A stretch of DNA of 10,968 nucleotides from Pseudomonadota bacterium (GTDB lineage Bacteria; Pseudomonadota; Alphaproteobacteria; Rhizobiales; Beijerinckiaceae). The stretch covers positions 1 through 10,968 of the forward strand of contig JAFAEL010000007.1 of the NCBI GenBank assembly GCA_023423995.1. Reading direction: 5' to 3'. A program made the translations under genes and the position numbers. Shown here piece after piece: positions 1 to 7,875 of this stretch (its first letter is position 1; the number at the start of each line of letters is the position of its first letter). The notes under the pieces were generated by a model. The model saw only the letters and a list, made by a program, of their open reading frames with translations, ran no database searches and was not told the origin of the DNA.

Positions 1-1013
1 ACCGGACCGTGTCGATCCTGTCGCGCTACCCGGGTCCGACCCTGCGGGCCCGTTTCGGTGATTATCGCCCTGCCCCCCAGATCCGCATCGGCGTCGGCGA
101 CGAAGTGCGCGCGACCGTGTGGGAGGCGGCGGCAGGCGGCCTCTTCTCCGCTCCGGTCACCGACCGGTTCAGCGCCGGCTCGCGCAGCGCCGTGATCCCC
201 GACCAGCAGGTCACGCAGGACGGCACCATCGCGGTGCCCTATGCCGGACGCATCAACGTCATCGGCAAGACGCCCGCCGAAGTCGAGCGCGACATCCTCG
301 CGGGACTCGCCGGCAAGGCGATCGAGCCGCAGGCGCTCGTCACCGTGACCCGGTCCCTGTCCAACAGCGTGACGGTCACGGGCGAGGTCACGAACGGTGC
401 CCGCATCCCGCTCTCGCCCCGCGGCGACCGCATCATGGACGTGGTCGGTTCTGCCGGCGGCGTCCGCGGCGCCGTGCACGAGACCTTCGTCCGGCTGACG
501 CGCGGCAACAACACCGTGACGGTCCCGCTGGAGAACATCCTCGCGACGCCGCAAGAGAACGTCTACATGCGGCCGGGCGACATCCTCACGCTCGTGCGCG
601 AACCCCAGACCTACACGGCGTTCGGCGCCATCGGGGCGAACACCGTCGTGCCGTTCGGCAAGATCGGCCTGTCGCTCGAGGAGGCGATCGCCAAGGCCGG
701 CGGCCTGCTCGACTTCCGGTCCGATCCGGACGGGATCTTCCTGCTGCGCTTCGAGCCGCCCGCCGTCGTGCGGCAGCTCGTGCCGGGCCGCGACATCGAT
801 GCCCGCGAGCGGCTGATCCCCGTGATCTACCGCCTGACGCTCCGCGATCCGAAGAGCTACTTCCTCGCCCGCACCTTCAAGATGCGCGACAAGGACGTGC
901 TCTACGTCGCCAATGCCAGCGGTGCGGAGCTCCAGAAGTTCCTCGGCATCATCGGCTCGGTGACCGGCCCGGTCTCGCTCGGCATCAGCGCCGCAGCCGT
1001 CGCCGGCCAGTAA
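1..1013 (+). CDS. polysaccharide export protein, OPX/Wza type (5' truncated)
   Basis: Outer-membrane polysaccharide export family: a periplasmic/outer-membrane channel component that passes capsule or exopolysaccharide out of the cell, normally together with a Wzc-like chain-length regulator. The frame is open from the window edge and the usual lipoprotein signal peptide is missing, so the gene almost certainly begins upstream; the GTG at 9 is only the first possible start inside the window. Numbering from that GTG, a poly_export domain lies at about residues 25-115 (IGVGDEV near 27, then [16 protein letters not shown] and a TPAEVER helix). Two SLBB-type beta-grasp repeats follow, at about 118-200 ([15 protein letters not shown], then MRPGDILTL) and 201-300 ([12 protein letters not shown], then [12 protein letters not shown]). 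The last 30 residues are small and hydrophobic ([18 protein letters not shown]), possibly a membrane-associated end. A strong hairpin directly follows the stop, so it ends its transcription unit. The exact polysaccharide cannot be told from here. Confidence 0.9.
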   Translation, partial: RTVSILSRYPGPTLRARFGDYRPAPQIRIGVGDEVRATVWEAAAGGLFSAPVTDRFSAGSRSAVIPDQQVTQDGTIAVPYAGRINVIGKTPAEVERDILAGLAGKAIEPQALVTVTRSLSNSVTVTGEVTNGARIPLSPRGDRIMDVVGSAGGVRGAVHETFVRLTRGNNTVTVPLENILATPQENVYMRPGDILTLVREPQTYTAFGAIGANTVVPFGKIGLSLEEAIAKAGGLLDFRSDPDGIFLLRFEPPAVVRQLVPGRDIDARERLIPVIYRLTLRDPKSYFLARTFKMRDKDVLYVANASGAELQKFLGIIGSVTGPVSLGISAAAVAGQ

Positions 1014-1023
1014 GGATCAAGAC

Positions 1024-1049
1024 GGCGCGCCGGCTTCGGCCGGCGCGCC
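1024..1049 (+). terminator. hairpin terminator with UUCG loop after the OPX gene
   Basis: An 11-bp perfect GC stem (1024-1034 with 1039-1049) closes a TTCG loop at 1035-1038 whose closing pair is C-G, the exceptionally stable C(UUCG)G tetraloop. It begins 10 bases after the OPX stop codon. There is no T-run behind it, so it may be a weak intrinsic terminator or an mRNA 3'-end stabiliser. Its position between two co-directional, functionally unrelated genes supports a transcript end here. Confidence 0.65.
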
Positions 1050-1085
1050 CAGCTCCGTTGTTCGGAAAAGGGTTTGCGGCTACGA

Positions 1086-1104
1086 CCCCGAGAGCTGTTC
1101 GGGG
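1086..1104 (+). promoter_or_regulatory. small hairpin over the frmA ribosome-binding region
   Basis: CCCCGA (1086-1091) pairs perfectly with TCGGGG (1099-1104), and G92-T98 can add a wobble pair, leaving a 5-7 base loop. The right arm contains GGGG, the better-spaced Shine-Dalgarno candidate for the ATG at 1115 (10 bases away). The alternative purine stretch AAAGAG (1107-1112) lies only 2 bases from the ATG. If the hairpin forms, it would hide the first candidate. Function is inferred; only the base pairing is seen. Confidence 0.3.
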
Positions 1105-1114
1105 ACAAAGAGCC

Positions 1115-2251
1115 ATGAAGACACGTGCCGCCGTCGCCTGGGAGGCCGGCAAGCCTCTCACAATCGAGACGATCGACATCGAGGGCCCGAAGGCCGGCGA
1201 AGTGCTGGTCGAGGTGATGGCGACCGGCATCTGCCACACGGACGCCTACACGCTCTCCGGCATGGATTCGGAGGGCAAGTTCCCGGCGATCCTCGGGCAT
1301 GAGGGGGCCGGCATCGTGCGCGAGGTCGGCGCGGGCGTGACCTCGGTGAAGCCGGGCGACCACGTCATTCCGCTCTACACGCCGGAATGCCGCAACTGCA
1401 AAAGCTGTCTGTCGCAGCGGACCAATCTCTGCACGGCGATCCGCGCGACGCAGGGCCAGGGCGTCATGCCCGACGGCACGAGCCGCTTCCGCTGCGAGGC
1501 CGTGGGCGGCAGCCGCAGCACGGACGGCGTCATCTTCCACTACATGGGCTGCTCGACCTTCTCGAACTTCACCGTCCTGCCCGAGATCGCGGTCGCGAAG
1601 GTCCGCGAGGACGCCCCCTTCGACAAGATCTGCTACATCGGCTGCGGGGTGACGACGGGTATCGGCGCCGTCATCAACACCGCGAAGGTCTGGCCGGGCG
1701 CGAATGTCGCCGTCTTCGGCCTCGGCGGGATCGGCCTCAACGTCATCCAGGGCGCCAAGATGGTCGGAGCCGACAAGATCGTCGGCATCGACCTCAACAA
1801 CGACAAGCGCGCCATGGCCGAGAAGTTCGGCATGACGGACTTCATCAACCCGAACGAGGTCGGCCTCGACAAGGTCGTCCAGGCGGTGGTCGACATCACG
1901 GGGGGCGGTGCGGATTTCTCGTTCGACGCCACCGGCAACGTCAACGTCATGCGCCAGGCGCTGGAATGCTGCCATCGCGGCTGGGGCGAGTCGATCATCA
2001 TCGGTGTCGCCGAGGCGGGACGCGAAATCTCAACCCGTCCGTTCCAGCTCGTCACGGGCCGGGTCTGGAAGGGCACGGCCTTCGGCGGCGCGAGGGGCCG
2101 GACGGACGTGCCGAAGATCGTCGACTGGTACATGGAGGGGAAGATCAACATCGACGATCTGATCACCCACACCATGCCATTGGACGAGATCAACCACGGC
2201 TTCGACCTGATGCACGAGGGCAAGTCGATCAGGTCGGTCGTGGTCTACTGA
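1115..2251 (+). CDS. frmA: S-(hydroxymethyl)glutathione dehydrogenase / class III alcohol dehydrogenase
   Basis: Cytoplasmic zinc enzyme (also named adhC, or GSNOR for its nitrosoglutathione reductase activity) that oxidises S-hydroxymethylglutathione, formed from formaldehyde and glutathione, to S-formylglutathione with NAD+. 378 residues. Catalytic zinc ligands: C40 (GICHTDAYT), H62-E63 (GHEGAG) and C177 (IGCGVTTG). Structural zinc cysteines: C92, C95, C98 and C106. The NAD-binding Rossmann motif GLGGIGL is at 202-208, with acidic D226 after the second strand. The C-terminus [14 protein letters not shown] is typical of the family. The ATG at 1115 is chosen because the family begins [10 protein letters not shown]; the frame is open further upstream, but that part is a shadow of the OPX gene. 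Oddity: between RF (125-126) and HYMGCSTFS (142) there are about 8 more residues than in the E. coli enzyme as I remember it, including C127. It seems monocistronic, since no S-formylglutathione hydrolase follows. Confidence 0.97.
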   Translation: MKTRAAVAWEAGKPLTIETIDIEGPKAGEVLVEVMATGICHTDAYTLSGMDSEGKFPAILGHEGAGIVREVGAGVTSVKPGDHVIPLYTPECRNCKSCLSQRTNLCTAIRATQGQGVMPDGTSRFRCEAVGGSRSTDGVIFHYMGCSTFSNFTVLPEIAVAKVREDAPFDKICYIGCGVTTGIGAVINTAKVWPGANVAVFGLGGIGLNVIQGAKMVGADKIVGIDLNNDKRAMAEKFGMTDFINPNEVGLDKVVQAVVDITGGGADFSFDATGNVNVMRQALECCHRGWGESIIIGVAEAGREISTRPFQLVTGRVWKGTAFGGARGRTDVPKIVDWYMEGKINIDDLITHTMPLDEINHGFDLMHEGKSIRSVVVY

Positions 2252-2255
2252 GTGA

Positions 2256-2285
2256 GGCCGACGGCAGCCACCGTGCCGGCAGGCC
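2256..2285. terminator. possible bidirectional terminator between frmA and nudC
   Basis: The 55-base gap between two convergent genes contains GGCC (2256-2259) pairing with 2282-2285 and CGGCA (2262-2266) pairing with TGCCG (2274-2278), separated by a 2x3 internal loop and closed by a 7-base loop. There is no T-run on either side. The convergent location fits a terminator, but the structure is modest and could be chance in GC-rich DNA. Confidence 0.25.
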
Positions 2286-2306
2286 CGTCTCGTCCTGACC
2301 GTGCGC

Positions 2307-3221
2307 CTAAGCGGGCCTGGCCTCTCCGGAGAGCCAGGTCCGCATCAGGTGGTTAGCGATGGCCATGGGGGGCGGCGTGATCAGGCCGTCGGGGTGCTTT
2401 CGCTCGAGCATGAGGGCCACCTCGTCGCGGTGGAACCAGCGCCCGTCCTCGAGCTCGTCGCGGTCAAGCACGATGTCCTCCGTGAGAGCCTCGCCGAAGC
2501 AGCCGATCATGATGGAGGACGGAAAGGGCCAGGGCTGCGAGGCGACGTAGCGGACCTGCCCGACCCGGATTCCAGCCTCCTCCAGGACCTCGCGGCGGAC
2601 GGCCTCCTCGATCGTCTCGCCGGGGGCAATGAAGCCTGCCAGGCACGAATAGGAGCCGGCCACGAAGCGCTTCTGCCGGCCGAGCAGGCACTTCTCGCCC
2701 CGCGAGATAAGCATGATCGATACGGGGTCGGTGCGCGGAAAATGCTGGGCCGAGCAGGACGAGCAGTCGCGGCGCAACCCGCCTGCCCCAGACGCAGTCG
2801 GATGGCCGCAATTGGCGCAGAAGCGGTGCCGCGCATGCCAGGACAGCAGCGACTTCGCCTGTGCCAGGATGCCGAGCTCGTCCGCCGGTACGACGCCCTG
2901 CATGGCGATGGAGCGCAGATCCTGCGCGAAGAGGGAAGGCGCATCCGCGATGCGGTCGGCAAGGCTGGCCTCGTAGAGGAGCCCGGCCACCGGCCGGCCG
3001 GCCAGCATGCCGAGAAGGACGCGCTCCTGAGGCGTTTCCGCCTCGATCGCGCCCGGCAGCATCGCGGAGGGCGCCCCGCCGTTCTGGTTCAGGATCGCCT
3101 GCTCGCCGGCAATGGCCACGACCGGCATCCCGGGCCGGATCGCCTCCGCCAGGAGGCCCTCCGGATCATGCTCGATTCCGGCACGGACCAGCCGGTTGTG
3201 AATATATCCCAGTTCGGACAC
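2307..3221 (-). CDS. nudC: NAD(+)/NADH pyrophosphatase, RNA deNADding enzyme NudC
   Basis: Cytoplasmic Nudix hydrolase that splits NAD(H) into NMN(H) and AMP and removes NAD caps from RNA 5' ends. From the GTG at 3221 it has 304 residues: an N-terminal domain (about 1-128), a zinc ribbon with C135, C138, C153 and C156, then the Nudix fold. The Nudix box spans 196-218 with the expected G196, E202, R210-E211, E214-E215 and G217. SQPWPFPSS (228-236) is the NudC signature motif after the box, with S where E. coli has Q. The start is uncertain. No ATG, GTG or TTG lies between the HIT stop and GTG 3221, and GGAG sits 10 bases upstream of that GTG. A CTG at 3251 overlapping the HIT stop (CTGA) would add 10 residues including SRSPSL. 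It is the second gene after the HIT gene, 26 bases downstream, so probably co-transcribed. Confidence 0.95.
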   Translation of the reverse strand: MSELGYIHNRLVRAGIEHDPEGLLAEAIRPGMPVVAIAGEQAILNQNGGAPSAMLPGAIEAETPQERVLLGMLAGRPVAGLLYEASLADRIADAPSLFAQDLRSIAMQGVVPADELGILAQAKSLLSWHARHRFCANCGHPTASGAGGLRRDCSSCSAQHFPRTDPVSIMLISRGEKCLLGRQKRFVAGSYSCLAGFIAPGETIEEAVRREVLEEAGIRVGQVRYVASQPWPFPSSIMIGCFGEALTEDIVLDRDELEDGRWFHRDEVALMLERKHPDGLITPPPMAIANHLMRTWLSGEARPA

Positions 3222-3247
3222 GAGCGATGGACTCCGTGAGAGAAGGG

Positions 3248-3661
3248 TCAGGCGGCGGCGAACAGGGTGCGGGCGCGGTCGATGAGCGAAGCCCCGCCAT
3301 GGGCCGGATAGGGCATCCGCGTGCCGGAGCCCCAGACCGGGCCCGGCCAGGCGGGATCCGACCGGAAGCGCCCGACGACATGGACGTGAAGCTGCGCGAC
3401 GACGTTCCCGAGTGCGCCGACATTCACCTTGTCCGGCTTGGCGAGGTCCCCCATGACGGCGACCGCGATCCGCAGCTCCTTCATGAGTTGCTGGGAGTCG
3501 GGCTCCTCCAGGTCCGTGACCTCGACCAGCCCCCCGCGACGGGGAACGAGGATGAACCAGGGAAACCGTGAATCGTCCATGAGGAGGACGGAGGAGAGCG
3601 GCAGGTCCCCGACATGCAGGGTATCGGCCGCCAGACGTGGCTCGAGCGTGAATGCGTCCAT
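3248..3661 (-). CDS. HIT-family (histidine triad) nucleotide hydrolase-like protein
   Basis: HIT superfamily proteins hydrolyse or transfer nucleotidyl groups from dinucleoside polyphosphates, nucleoside phosphoramidates and similar substrates. From the ATG at 3661 there are 137 residues. The core fold includes SRFPWFILVPRR (31-42), the NVGALGNVV segment (80-88) that precedes the active site, and the triad motif QLHVHVVGR (90-98). H92 corresponds to the middle, nucleophilic histidine and H94 to the third; the first triad position is Q90, which I take as characteristic of this subfamily. DPAWPGPVWG (102-111) follows, another mark of this bacterial group. An in-frame TTG at 3691 would add 10 residues but has no ribosome-binding site. 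The ATG is preferred because the encoded sequence then begins at the fold (MDAFTLEPRLAADT); its GGAG lies unusually close. First gene of the pair with nudC. The substrate cannot be named. Confidence 0.9.
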   Translation of the reverse strand: MDAFTLEPRLAADTLHVGDLPLSSVLLMDDSRFPWFILVPRRGGLVEVTDLEEPDSQQLMKELRIAVAVMGDLAKPDKVNVGALGNVVAQLHVHVVGRFRSDPAWPGPVWGSGTRMPYPAHGGASLIDRARTLFAAA

Positions 3662-3746
3662 CTCCGGCCGCCATACGCCCTTCCCGGCCAAGAGGCGAGC
3701 CCGGCCGTTAACCGCCTGCGTAAACTCGGCGGCATAGCATCTCGGG
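3662..3746. promoter_or_regulatory. divergent promoter region, HIT-nudC / exported protein
   Basis: 85 bases separate the starts of two divergent genes, so promoters for both must lie here or overlap the coding ends. The right half (about 3708-3742) is relatively A/T-rich and contains GTTAACC and CATAGCAT. I cannot assign a convincing -35/-10 pair on either strand. Confidence 0.35.
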
Positions 3747-4046
3747 ATGCCGAATCACCTCGGGCCCGGTTCCGCCCTCGCCCTGCTCCTCGTCGTGCTC
3801 GCGATGGCCGAGCCCGTGCGGGCGGCCGATCTTCGTTATGGGCCCGACGGTGCCGACGGCCCTCCTGTTCTCGGAAAGGGGGCCATCCTCGAAGAGGACG
3901 GCTGGGCCGCCTGGGGCAGGCCGCCCCGTCCCTATGGCCGGCCGGTCAATGGCGGCCCCGGCTATGTCGGCTCGGATTACGGCCTCGGAAAGCCAGCCTT
4001 CACGGGGCTAGGCTCCCGCCCCGACTGGGGCCGGAGCAGCGAGTAG
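3747..4046 (+). CDS. small exported protein of unknown function
   Basis: Not recognised. 99 residues with a clear N-terminal signal peptide: a hydrophobic core at 10-20 ([11 protein letters not shown]) followed by a signal-peptidase I-like site VRA|A at 26|27. The mature part (about 73 residues) is rich in Gly, Pro, Arg and aromatic residues and has little predicted secondary structure (e.g. [20 protein letters not shown]). It has no cysteine, so disulfides and a lipobox are excluded. Periplasmic or secreted location is therefore likely. The ATG at 3747 is chosen because the signal peptide starts there; the ribosome-binding site is weak, with only GGG directly before the ATG. It stands alone, divergent from HIT-nudC, and its last 39 bases overlap the end of cysA on the other strand. 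The signal peptide and codon use make it likely real. Confidence 0.7.
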   Translation: MPNHLGPGSALALLLVVLAMAEPVRAADLRYGPDGADGPPVLGKGAILEEDGWAAWGRPPRPYGRPVNGGPGYVGSDYGLGKPAFTGLGSRPDWGRSSE

Positions 4047-5102
4047 AGGTGCCGCGCAATCCGGCCGGGCAGGCGCCGGGAAGACCCTGCCGCCCGTGAC
4101 GGCGACCCGGACCGTCTCGCCGCGGGCAACGCTCGCCCCGACCGGCACGCCGACTTCGACATGGTGCGAGCCGCCCTCCAGGGCCACTTCCGCGCGCCGG
4201 CCGCCCGCCGTCCGCCGGACCATCACGACCTGGCCCGGAAACCCCTCCGGTGCCGACGTGAAGGCGAGGTCCCACGGCCGCAGATAGAGCGCCGCCGGTC
4301 CATCCGGCCCGACGCCAGCCGTCACCGGCAACGGGACCCCCCGGAACGTCACCGTGCCGCCCGTAACCGTGGCCGGAAGCTCCGAGCTCTCGCCCACGAA
4401 CGACATCACGAAGGCGGAGGCCGGGTGGTCGTGCACCTCGTCCGGCGTGCCGACCTGCTCCAGTACGCCGTTGTTCAGGATCGCGACCCTGTCGGCCAGC
4501 TCCAGCGCCTCGTCCTGGTCGTGCGTCACGAAGATCGTCGTGCGGCCTGTCGCGTCGTGGATGTCGCGTAGCGAGCGGCGCAGATCCTTGCGGACCCTGG
4601 CGTCCAGGGCCCCGAAGGGCTCGTCGAGCAGCAGGATGCGTGGGTCCACGGCCAGGGCGCGGGCGAGCGCGATGCGCTGCCGCTGGCCGCCGGAGAGCTG
4701 GTTCGGCCGGCGCTTCCCGTATTGCTCGAGCTGGACGAGCCGCAGCAGCTCGGCGACGCGCGCCTCGATCTCCGCCCGGCTCGGCCTCTCGCGCCCGCGC
4801 ACCTTCAGGCCGAAGGCGATGTTCTCCGCCGCGCTCATGTGCCGGAACAGCGCGTAGTGCTGGAAGACGAAGCCGACCCGGCGCTTGCGGACGGGGATGT
4901 CGGTCGCGTCCTCGTCGCCGAACAGCACCCTGCCGGAATCCGGGTGCTCCAGGCCCGCGATCACCCGTAGCAGGGTGGTCTTGCCCGACCCCGACGGGCC
5001 GAGGAGCGCCATCAGCTCGCCCGACTGCACGTCGACATCCACGCCCGCGAGGGCCGCACCGGCCCCGAAGCGCTTCGTGATCCCGATCGCCTGGACGCGC
5101 AC
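4008..5102 (-). CDS. cysA: sulfate/thiosulfate ABC transporter ATP-binding protein CysA
   Basis: ATPase subunit of the sulfate/thiosulfate importer, acting as a dimer on the cytoplasmic face of CysT-CysW. 364 residues. Walker A GPSGSGKT at 35-42, Q-loop Q81 ([12 protein letters not shown]), signature LSGGQ at 136-140, Walker B ILLLDE at 156-161, D-loop GALD and H-loop H194 (FVTHDQDEA). ALFRHM with the AENIAFGL segment is typical of CysA within this importer class. A TOBE-like regulatory region runs from about 240 to 345 (LRPWDLAF near 274), ending in an Ala/Pro-rich tail. It starts at a GTG with AGGAG five bases upstream; that site overlaps the cysW stop (9-base gap), so translation is probably coupled. 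Last gene of the operon. Its 3' end overlaps the convergent exported-protein gene by 39 bases. Confidence 0.96.
   Translation of the reverse strand: MRVQAIGITKRFGAGAALAGVDVDVQSGELMALLGPSGSGKTTLLRVIAGLEHPDSGRVLFGDEDATDIPVRKRRVGFVFQHYALFRHMSAAENIAFGLKVRGRERPSRAEIEARVAELLRLVQLEQYGKRRPNQLSGGQRQRIALARALAVDPRILLLDEPFGALDARVRKDLRRSLRDIHDATGRTTIFVTHDQDEALELADRVAILNNGVLEQVGTPDEVHDHPASAFVMSFVGESSELPATVTGGTVTFRGVPLPVTAGVGPDGPAALYLRPWDLAFTSAPEGFPGQVVMVRRTAGGRRAEVALEGGSHHVEVGVPVGASVARGETVRVAVTGGRVFPAPARPDCAAPLLAAPAPVGAGA
4012..4037. terminator. hairpin within the cysA / exported-protein overlap
   Basis: 4012-4022 pairs with 4027-4037 at 10 of 11 positions (C-C mismatch at 4017/4032) around a GACT loop. 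It lies inside the last codons of both convergent genes. With no separate intergenic space, this is the only visible candidate for ending either transcript. No T-run follows on either strand, so terminator function is an inference. Confidence 0.35.
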
Positions 5103-5111
5103 GCAATCTCC

Positions 5112-5984
5112 TCAGTGAGCCGCCGCGGACGCGATTGCGCCGCTGTACCGCCATTCCAGAAACGACTTGATCGCGAGGGTCACGAGCGCGAGCCCGGCCA
5201 GGAGCGACGCCATGGCGAAGGCGCCGACCAGATTGTACTCGTTGTAGAGGATCTCGACATGCAGCGGCATCGTGTTGGTCTGGCCCCTGATGTGGCCCGA
5301 CACGACCGCGACGGCGCCGAACTCGCCCATCGCGCGCGCATTGCAGAGCAGGACGCCGTAGAGCAGCGCCCATTTCACGTTGGGCAGCGTCACCGACCAG
5401 AAGGTCCGCAACCCCGACGCGCCGAGCGTCGTCGCCGCTTCCTCGTCCGCCCGGCCCTGGTCCTGCATCAGGGGGATGAGTTCCCGGGCGATGAACGGGA
5501 AGGTGACGAACACGGTCGCGAGCACGATCCCGGGCAGCGCGAAGATGATCTGGATCCCGTGTTCGCGGAGCCAGGGCCCGACGAGCCCCTGGGCGCCGAA
5601 CAGCAGCACGAAGACGAGGCCCGCAACCACCGGCGAGACCGAGAACGGCAGGTCGATCAGCGTCACCAGGAGGCTCTTGCCGCGAAACTCGAACTTGGCG
5701 ACGGCCCATGCGGCCGCGAGCCCGAAGATGAGGTTCAGGGGCACGGCGATGGCCGCCACGGTCAGCGTCAGCAGGATCGCGGCGCGGGCGTCCGGATCGT
5801 CGAACGCCTCCCGGTAGGCCGCCCAGCCACCACGGAAGGCTTCGACGAAGACGGTCACCAGTGGCACGAGGAGGAACAGGCCGAGGAACGCCAGGGCAAT
5901 GCCGATCAGCACGCGCCGCATCCAGAGCGGCTCGCTCGTGATGCTGCCGATCGGGCCGGCGGGATCCGGAAGGCGGTCAGGCAT
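5112..5984 (-). CDS. cysW: sulfate/thiosulfate ABC transporter permease CysW
   Basis: Inner-membrane permease that pairs with CysT to form the sulfate channel. From the ATG at 5984 it has 290 residues, close to the E. coli protein. About six membrane segments: near 26-50, 68-95 ([20 protein letters not shown]), 104-130, 146-168, 205-228 and 255-275. The cytoplasmic EAA loop that docks onto CysA is at about 181-205 ([15 protein letters not shown]). [15 protein letters not shown] (216-230) and [14 protein letters not shown] (111-124) are characteristic of CysW. An in-frame ATG at 6005 would add 7 residues. I prefer 5984 because it overlaps the cysT stop by only 8 bases, typical of coupled genes, but neither start has a strong ribosome-binding site. 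Third gene of sbp-cysT-cysW-cysA. Confidence 0.95.
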   Translation of the reverse strand: MPDRLPDPAGPIGSITSEPLWMRRVLIGIALAFLGLFLLVPLVTVFVEAFRGGWAAYREAFDDPDARAAILLTLTVAAIAVPLNLIFGLAAAWAVAKFEFRGKSLLVTLIDLPFSVSPVVAGLVFVLLFGAQGLVGPWLREHGIQIIFALPGIVLATVFVTFPFIARELIPLMQDQGRADEEAATTLGASGLRTFWSVTLPNVKWALLYGVLLCNARAMGEFGAVAVVSGHIRGQTNTMPLHVEILYNEYNLVGAFAMASLLAGLALVTLAIKSFLEWRYSGAIASAAAH

Positions 5985-6828
5985 GGCCGAGGCGCCGCCG
6001 CGCATAAGCTTCGAGAAGATTGATCAGCAGCAGGCTCACGAAGGAGATCGCCAGCATGATGCTCGCGATCGCGGTGGCGCCCTTATAGTCGTACTCCTCG
6101 AGCTTGATGACCACGAGAAGCGGCGCGATCTCCGACACGTAGGGAAGGTTGCCCGCCACGAAGATCACCGAGCCGTACTCGCCGACGGCCCGCGCGAAGG
6201 CCAGCACGAACCCGGTGAGCATGCCAGGAATGAGCGGCGGCAACACCACCCTGAACACAGTCACCAGCCGGCTCGCCCCGAGCGTTGCGGCGGCCTCCTC
6301 GAGTTCCCGGTCGATCTCCCCGATCAGCGGCTGAACCGTCCTGACAGCAAAGGGCAGCGCCACGAAGACCAGCGCGACAAAGATCCCGAGCGGCGTGAAG
6401 GCGACCTTGAGGCCGAGCGGCTCGAGAAGGGAGCCGATCCAGCCGTTCGGCGCGTAGAGGGCCGCCAGCGCAATGCCCGCGACTGCGGTCGGAAGCGCAA
6501 AGGGCAGGTCCACGGCGGCATCCACCAGACGCCGCGCCGGAAAGCGGTATCGGGTCAGCACCCAGGCCACCAGAAGCCCGAACAGGGAGGCCGTGAAGGC
6601 CGCCGCGAAGGCGATCCCGAATGATGTCCGGAGCGCGGCCTGGACCCGGGGGTCGGCCAGAACGTCGGCGAAGCCGGACAGCCCGATGCCGGCGGCACGG
6701 TAGATCAGCGCCGCCAGCGGGATCAGGACGATTACGGACAGGTACGTAAGGGTGTAGCCGAGCGACAGGCCGAAGCCCGGAAGCGCGCTCGGCTGCTTCA
6801 GTCTCAGCCCGGTCAGCACCTGCCCCAT
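5977..6828 (-). CDS. cysT: sulfate/thiosulfate ABC transporter permease CysT (CysU)
   Basis: First of the two inner-membrane permeases of the sulfate importer. 283 residues with about six membrane segments: near 23-45, 68-92, 110-127, 146-165, 200-225 and 252-272. Family landmarks are [16 protein letters not shown] (23-38), [15 protein letters not shown] (107-121), the EAA loop at about 177-201 ([17 protein letters not shown]) and [16 protein letters not shown] (212-227). The ATG at 6828 lies only 4 bases after the sbp stop, and GGTGA overlapping that stop can serve as ribosome-binding site, so translation is probably coupled to sbp. The 3' end overlaps the start of cysW by 8 bases. The neighbouring CysW shares its layout, and the distinct landmark motifs separate the two subunits. 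Confidence 0.95.
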   Translation of the reverse strand: MGQVLTGLRLKQPSALPGFGLSLGYTLTYLSVIVLIPLAALIYRAAGIGLSGFADVLADPRVQAALRTSFGIAFAAAFTASLFGLLVAWVLTRYRFPARRLVDAAVDLPFALPTAVAGIALAALYAPNGWIGSLLEPLGLKVAFTPLGIFVALVFVALPFAVRTVQPLIGEIDRELEEAAATLGASRLVTVFRVVLPPLIPGMLTGFVLAFARAVGEYGSVIFVAGNLPYVSEIAPLLVVIKLEEYDYKGATAIASIMLAISFVSLLLINLLEAYARRRLGHA

Positions 6829-6832
6829 GCGG

Positions 6833-7849
6833 TCACCGGCCCGCTTTGGCGAAGCCGTCGTAGATGCCGCCCGCCCCGAAGTGCTTCGCCTGGGCGTCCT
6901 TCCAGCTGCCGAACACCTCTTCCAGGCGGAACGTCCTCACCTGCGGCAGCCGATCGAGATCCTCCTTGCGGCCGAATTCCGGCTTGGAGGGCCGATAATG
7001 GTGCTTGCCGATGATGGCCTGCGCCTCGGGCGAGTAGAGGAATTCGAGATACGCCTCCGCGACCTTGCGGGTGCCCTTCTTGTCGACATTGCCGTCGACG
7101 AGCGCGACAGGTGGCTCCGCCACGATGGACAGGGAGGGCGCCACGATCTCGAACTTGTCCTTCCCGAACTCGTCGAAGGCGAGGAACGCGTCGTTCTCCC
7201 ACGCTATCAGCACGTCGCCGAGGCCCCGCTGCGCGAAGCTGATCGTAGAGCCGCGCGCTCCCGTGTCCAGCACGGGGGCGTTCTTGTAGATGGCGGCCAC
7301 GAACTCCCGCGCCTTGTCCTCGTTCTGCCACTTCTCGAGCGCCCAGCCCCAGGCGGCGAGGTAGTTCCAGCGCGCCCCGCCGCTGGTCTTCGGGTTCGGG
7401 GTGATGACCTGGATGCCGGGCTTCACGAGGTCGTCCCAATCCTTGATCCCCTTCGGGTTACCTTTCCGGACCAGGAACACGATCGTGGACGTGTAGGGCG
7501 AGGAGTTGTTCGGCAGCCGCTTCTGCCAATCGGCCGGGATCTTGCCCGACTGGGCCGCGATGGCGTCGATGTCGGGCGCGAGTGCCAGGGTGACGACGTC
7601 GGCATCAAGCCCATCGATGACACTGCGGGCCTGCGCGCCCGAGCCGCCATGGGACGCCCGGATCGTCAGCCGCTCGCCGGTCTTCTCCGTCCAGCTCTTC
7701 GTGAAGGCCGCATTGACCTCGCGGTAGAGTTCACGGGTCGGGTCGTAGGACACGTTCAGCAGCGTCGTCTGGGCCGCACCGGCGCCGGCGCCGAGAACCA
7801 GGCCGGCCAGGGCTGCCGCCGAGATGCGAACGAGGCGCGAGAGAGTCAT
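6833..7849 (-). CDS. sbp: sulfate ABC transporter periplasmic substrate-binding protein
   Basis: Periplasmic sulfate (possibly thiosulfate) receptor delivering substrate to CysTWA. 338 residues from the ATG at 7849. Signal peptide: R5/R8, hydrophobic core 10-22 ([13 protein letters not shown]), predicted cleavage around AGA|A or GAA|Q (24-27). Mature landmarks: [12 protein letters not shown] (31-42), [13 protein letters not shown] (65-77), LAPDIDAIA (90-98), [19 protein letters not shown] (151-169) and a [19 protein letters not shown] segment (195-213), all typical of the Sbp/CysP family. The start is decided by AGGAG at 7856-7860 (minus strand), six bases before the ATG, and by the signal peptide. 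The frame stays open to a GTG at 7930, which would put 27 extra residues before the signal peptide and has no ribosome-binding site. First gene of the operon, with a structured leader and an AT-rich promoter region ahead. Sbp and CysP cannot be told apart by eye. Confidence 0.95.
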   Translation of the reverse strand: MTLSRLVRISAAALAGLVLGAGAGAAQTTLLNVSYDPTRELYREVNAAFTKSWTEKTGERLTIRASHGGSGAQARSVIDGLDADVVTLALAPDIDAIAAQSGKIPADWQKRLPNNSSPYTSTIVFLVRKGNPKGIKDWDDLVKPGIQVITPNPKTSGGARWNYLAAWGWALEKWQNEDKAREFVAAIYKNAPVLDTGARGSTISFAQRGLGDVLIAWENDAFLAFDEFGKDKFEIVAPSLSIVAEPPVALVDGNVDKKGTRKVAEAYLEFLYSPEAQAIIGKHHYRPSKPEFGRKEDLDRLPQVRTFRLEEVFGSWKDAQAKHFGAGGIYDGFAKAGR

Positions 7850-7875
7850 GAACAGCTCCTTGGCTCGGGTTCGTA

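Noticed and set aside
119..1114. Long N-terminal extension in frame with frmA
   Set aside because: The stretch overlaps the OPX gene in another frame, has no protein-like character, and the family begins at the ATG at 1115.
902..1975. 357-codon open frame on the minus strand across the OPX gene end and frmA
   Set aside because: It runs antisense to two well-supported genes; its Arg/Asp/Ala/Val-rich translation without family motifs is the usual shadow of GC-rich coding DNA.
3251..3674. NudC frame stays open through the HIT gene, hinting at a frameshift fusion
   Set aside because: The HIT protein is complete with its own stop, the extra frame has no domain features, and no slippery site was seen.
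5115..6023. 302-codon plus-strand frame opposite cysW
   Set aside because: Highly charged low-complexity translation antisense to a certain permease gene; no start signal or motif.
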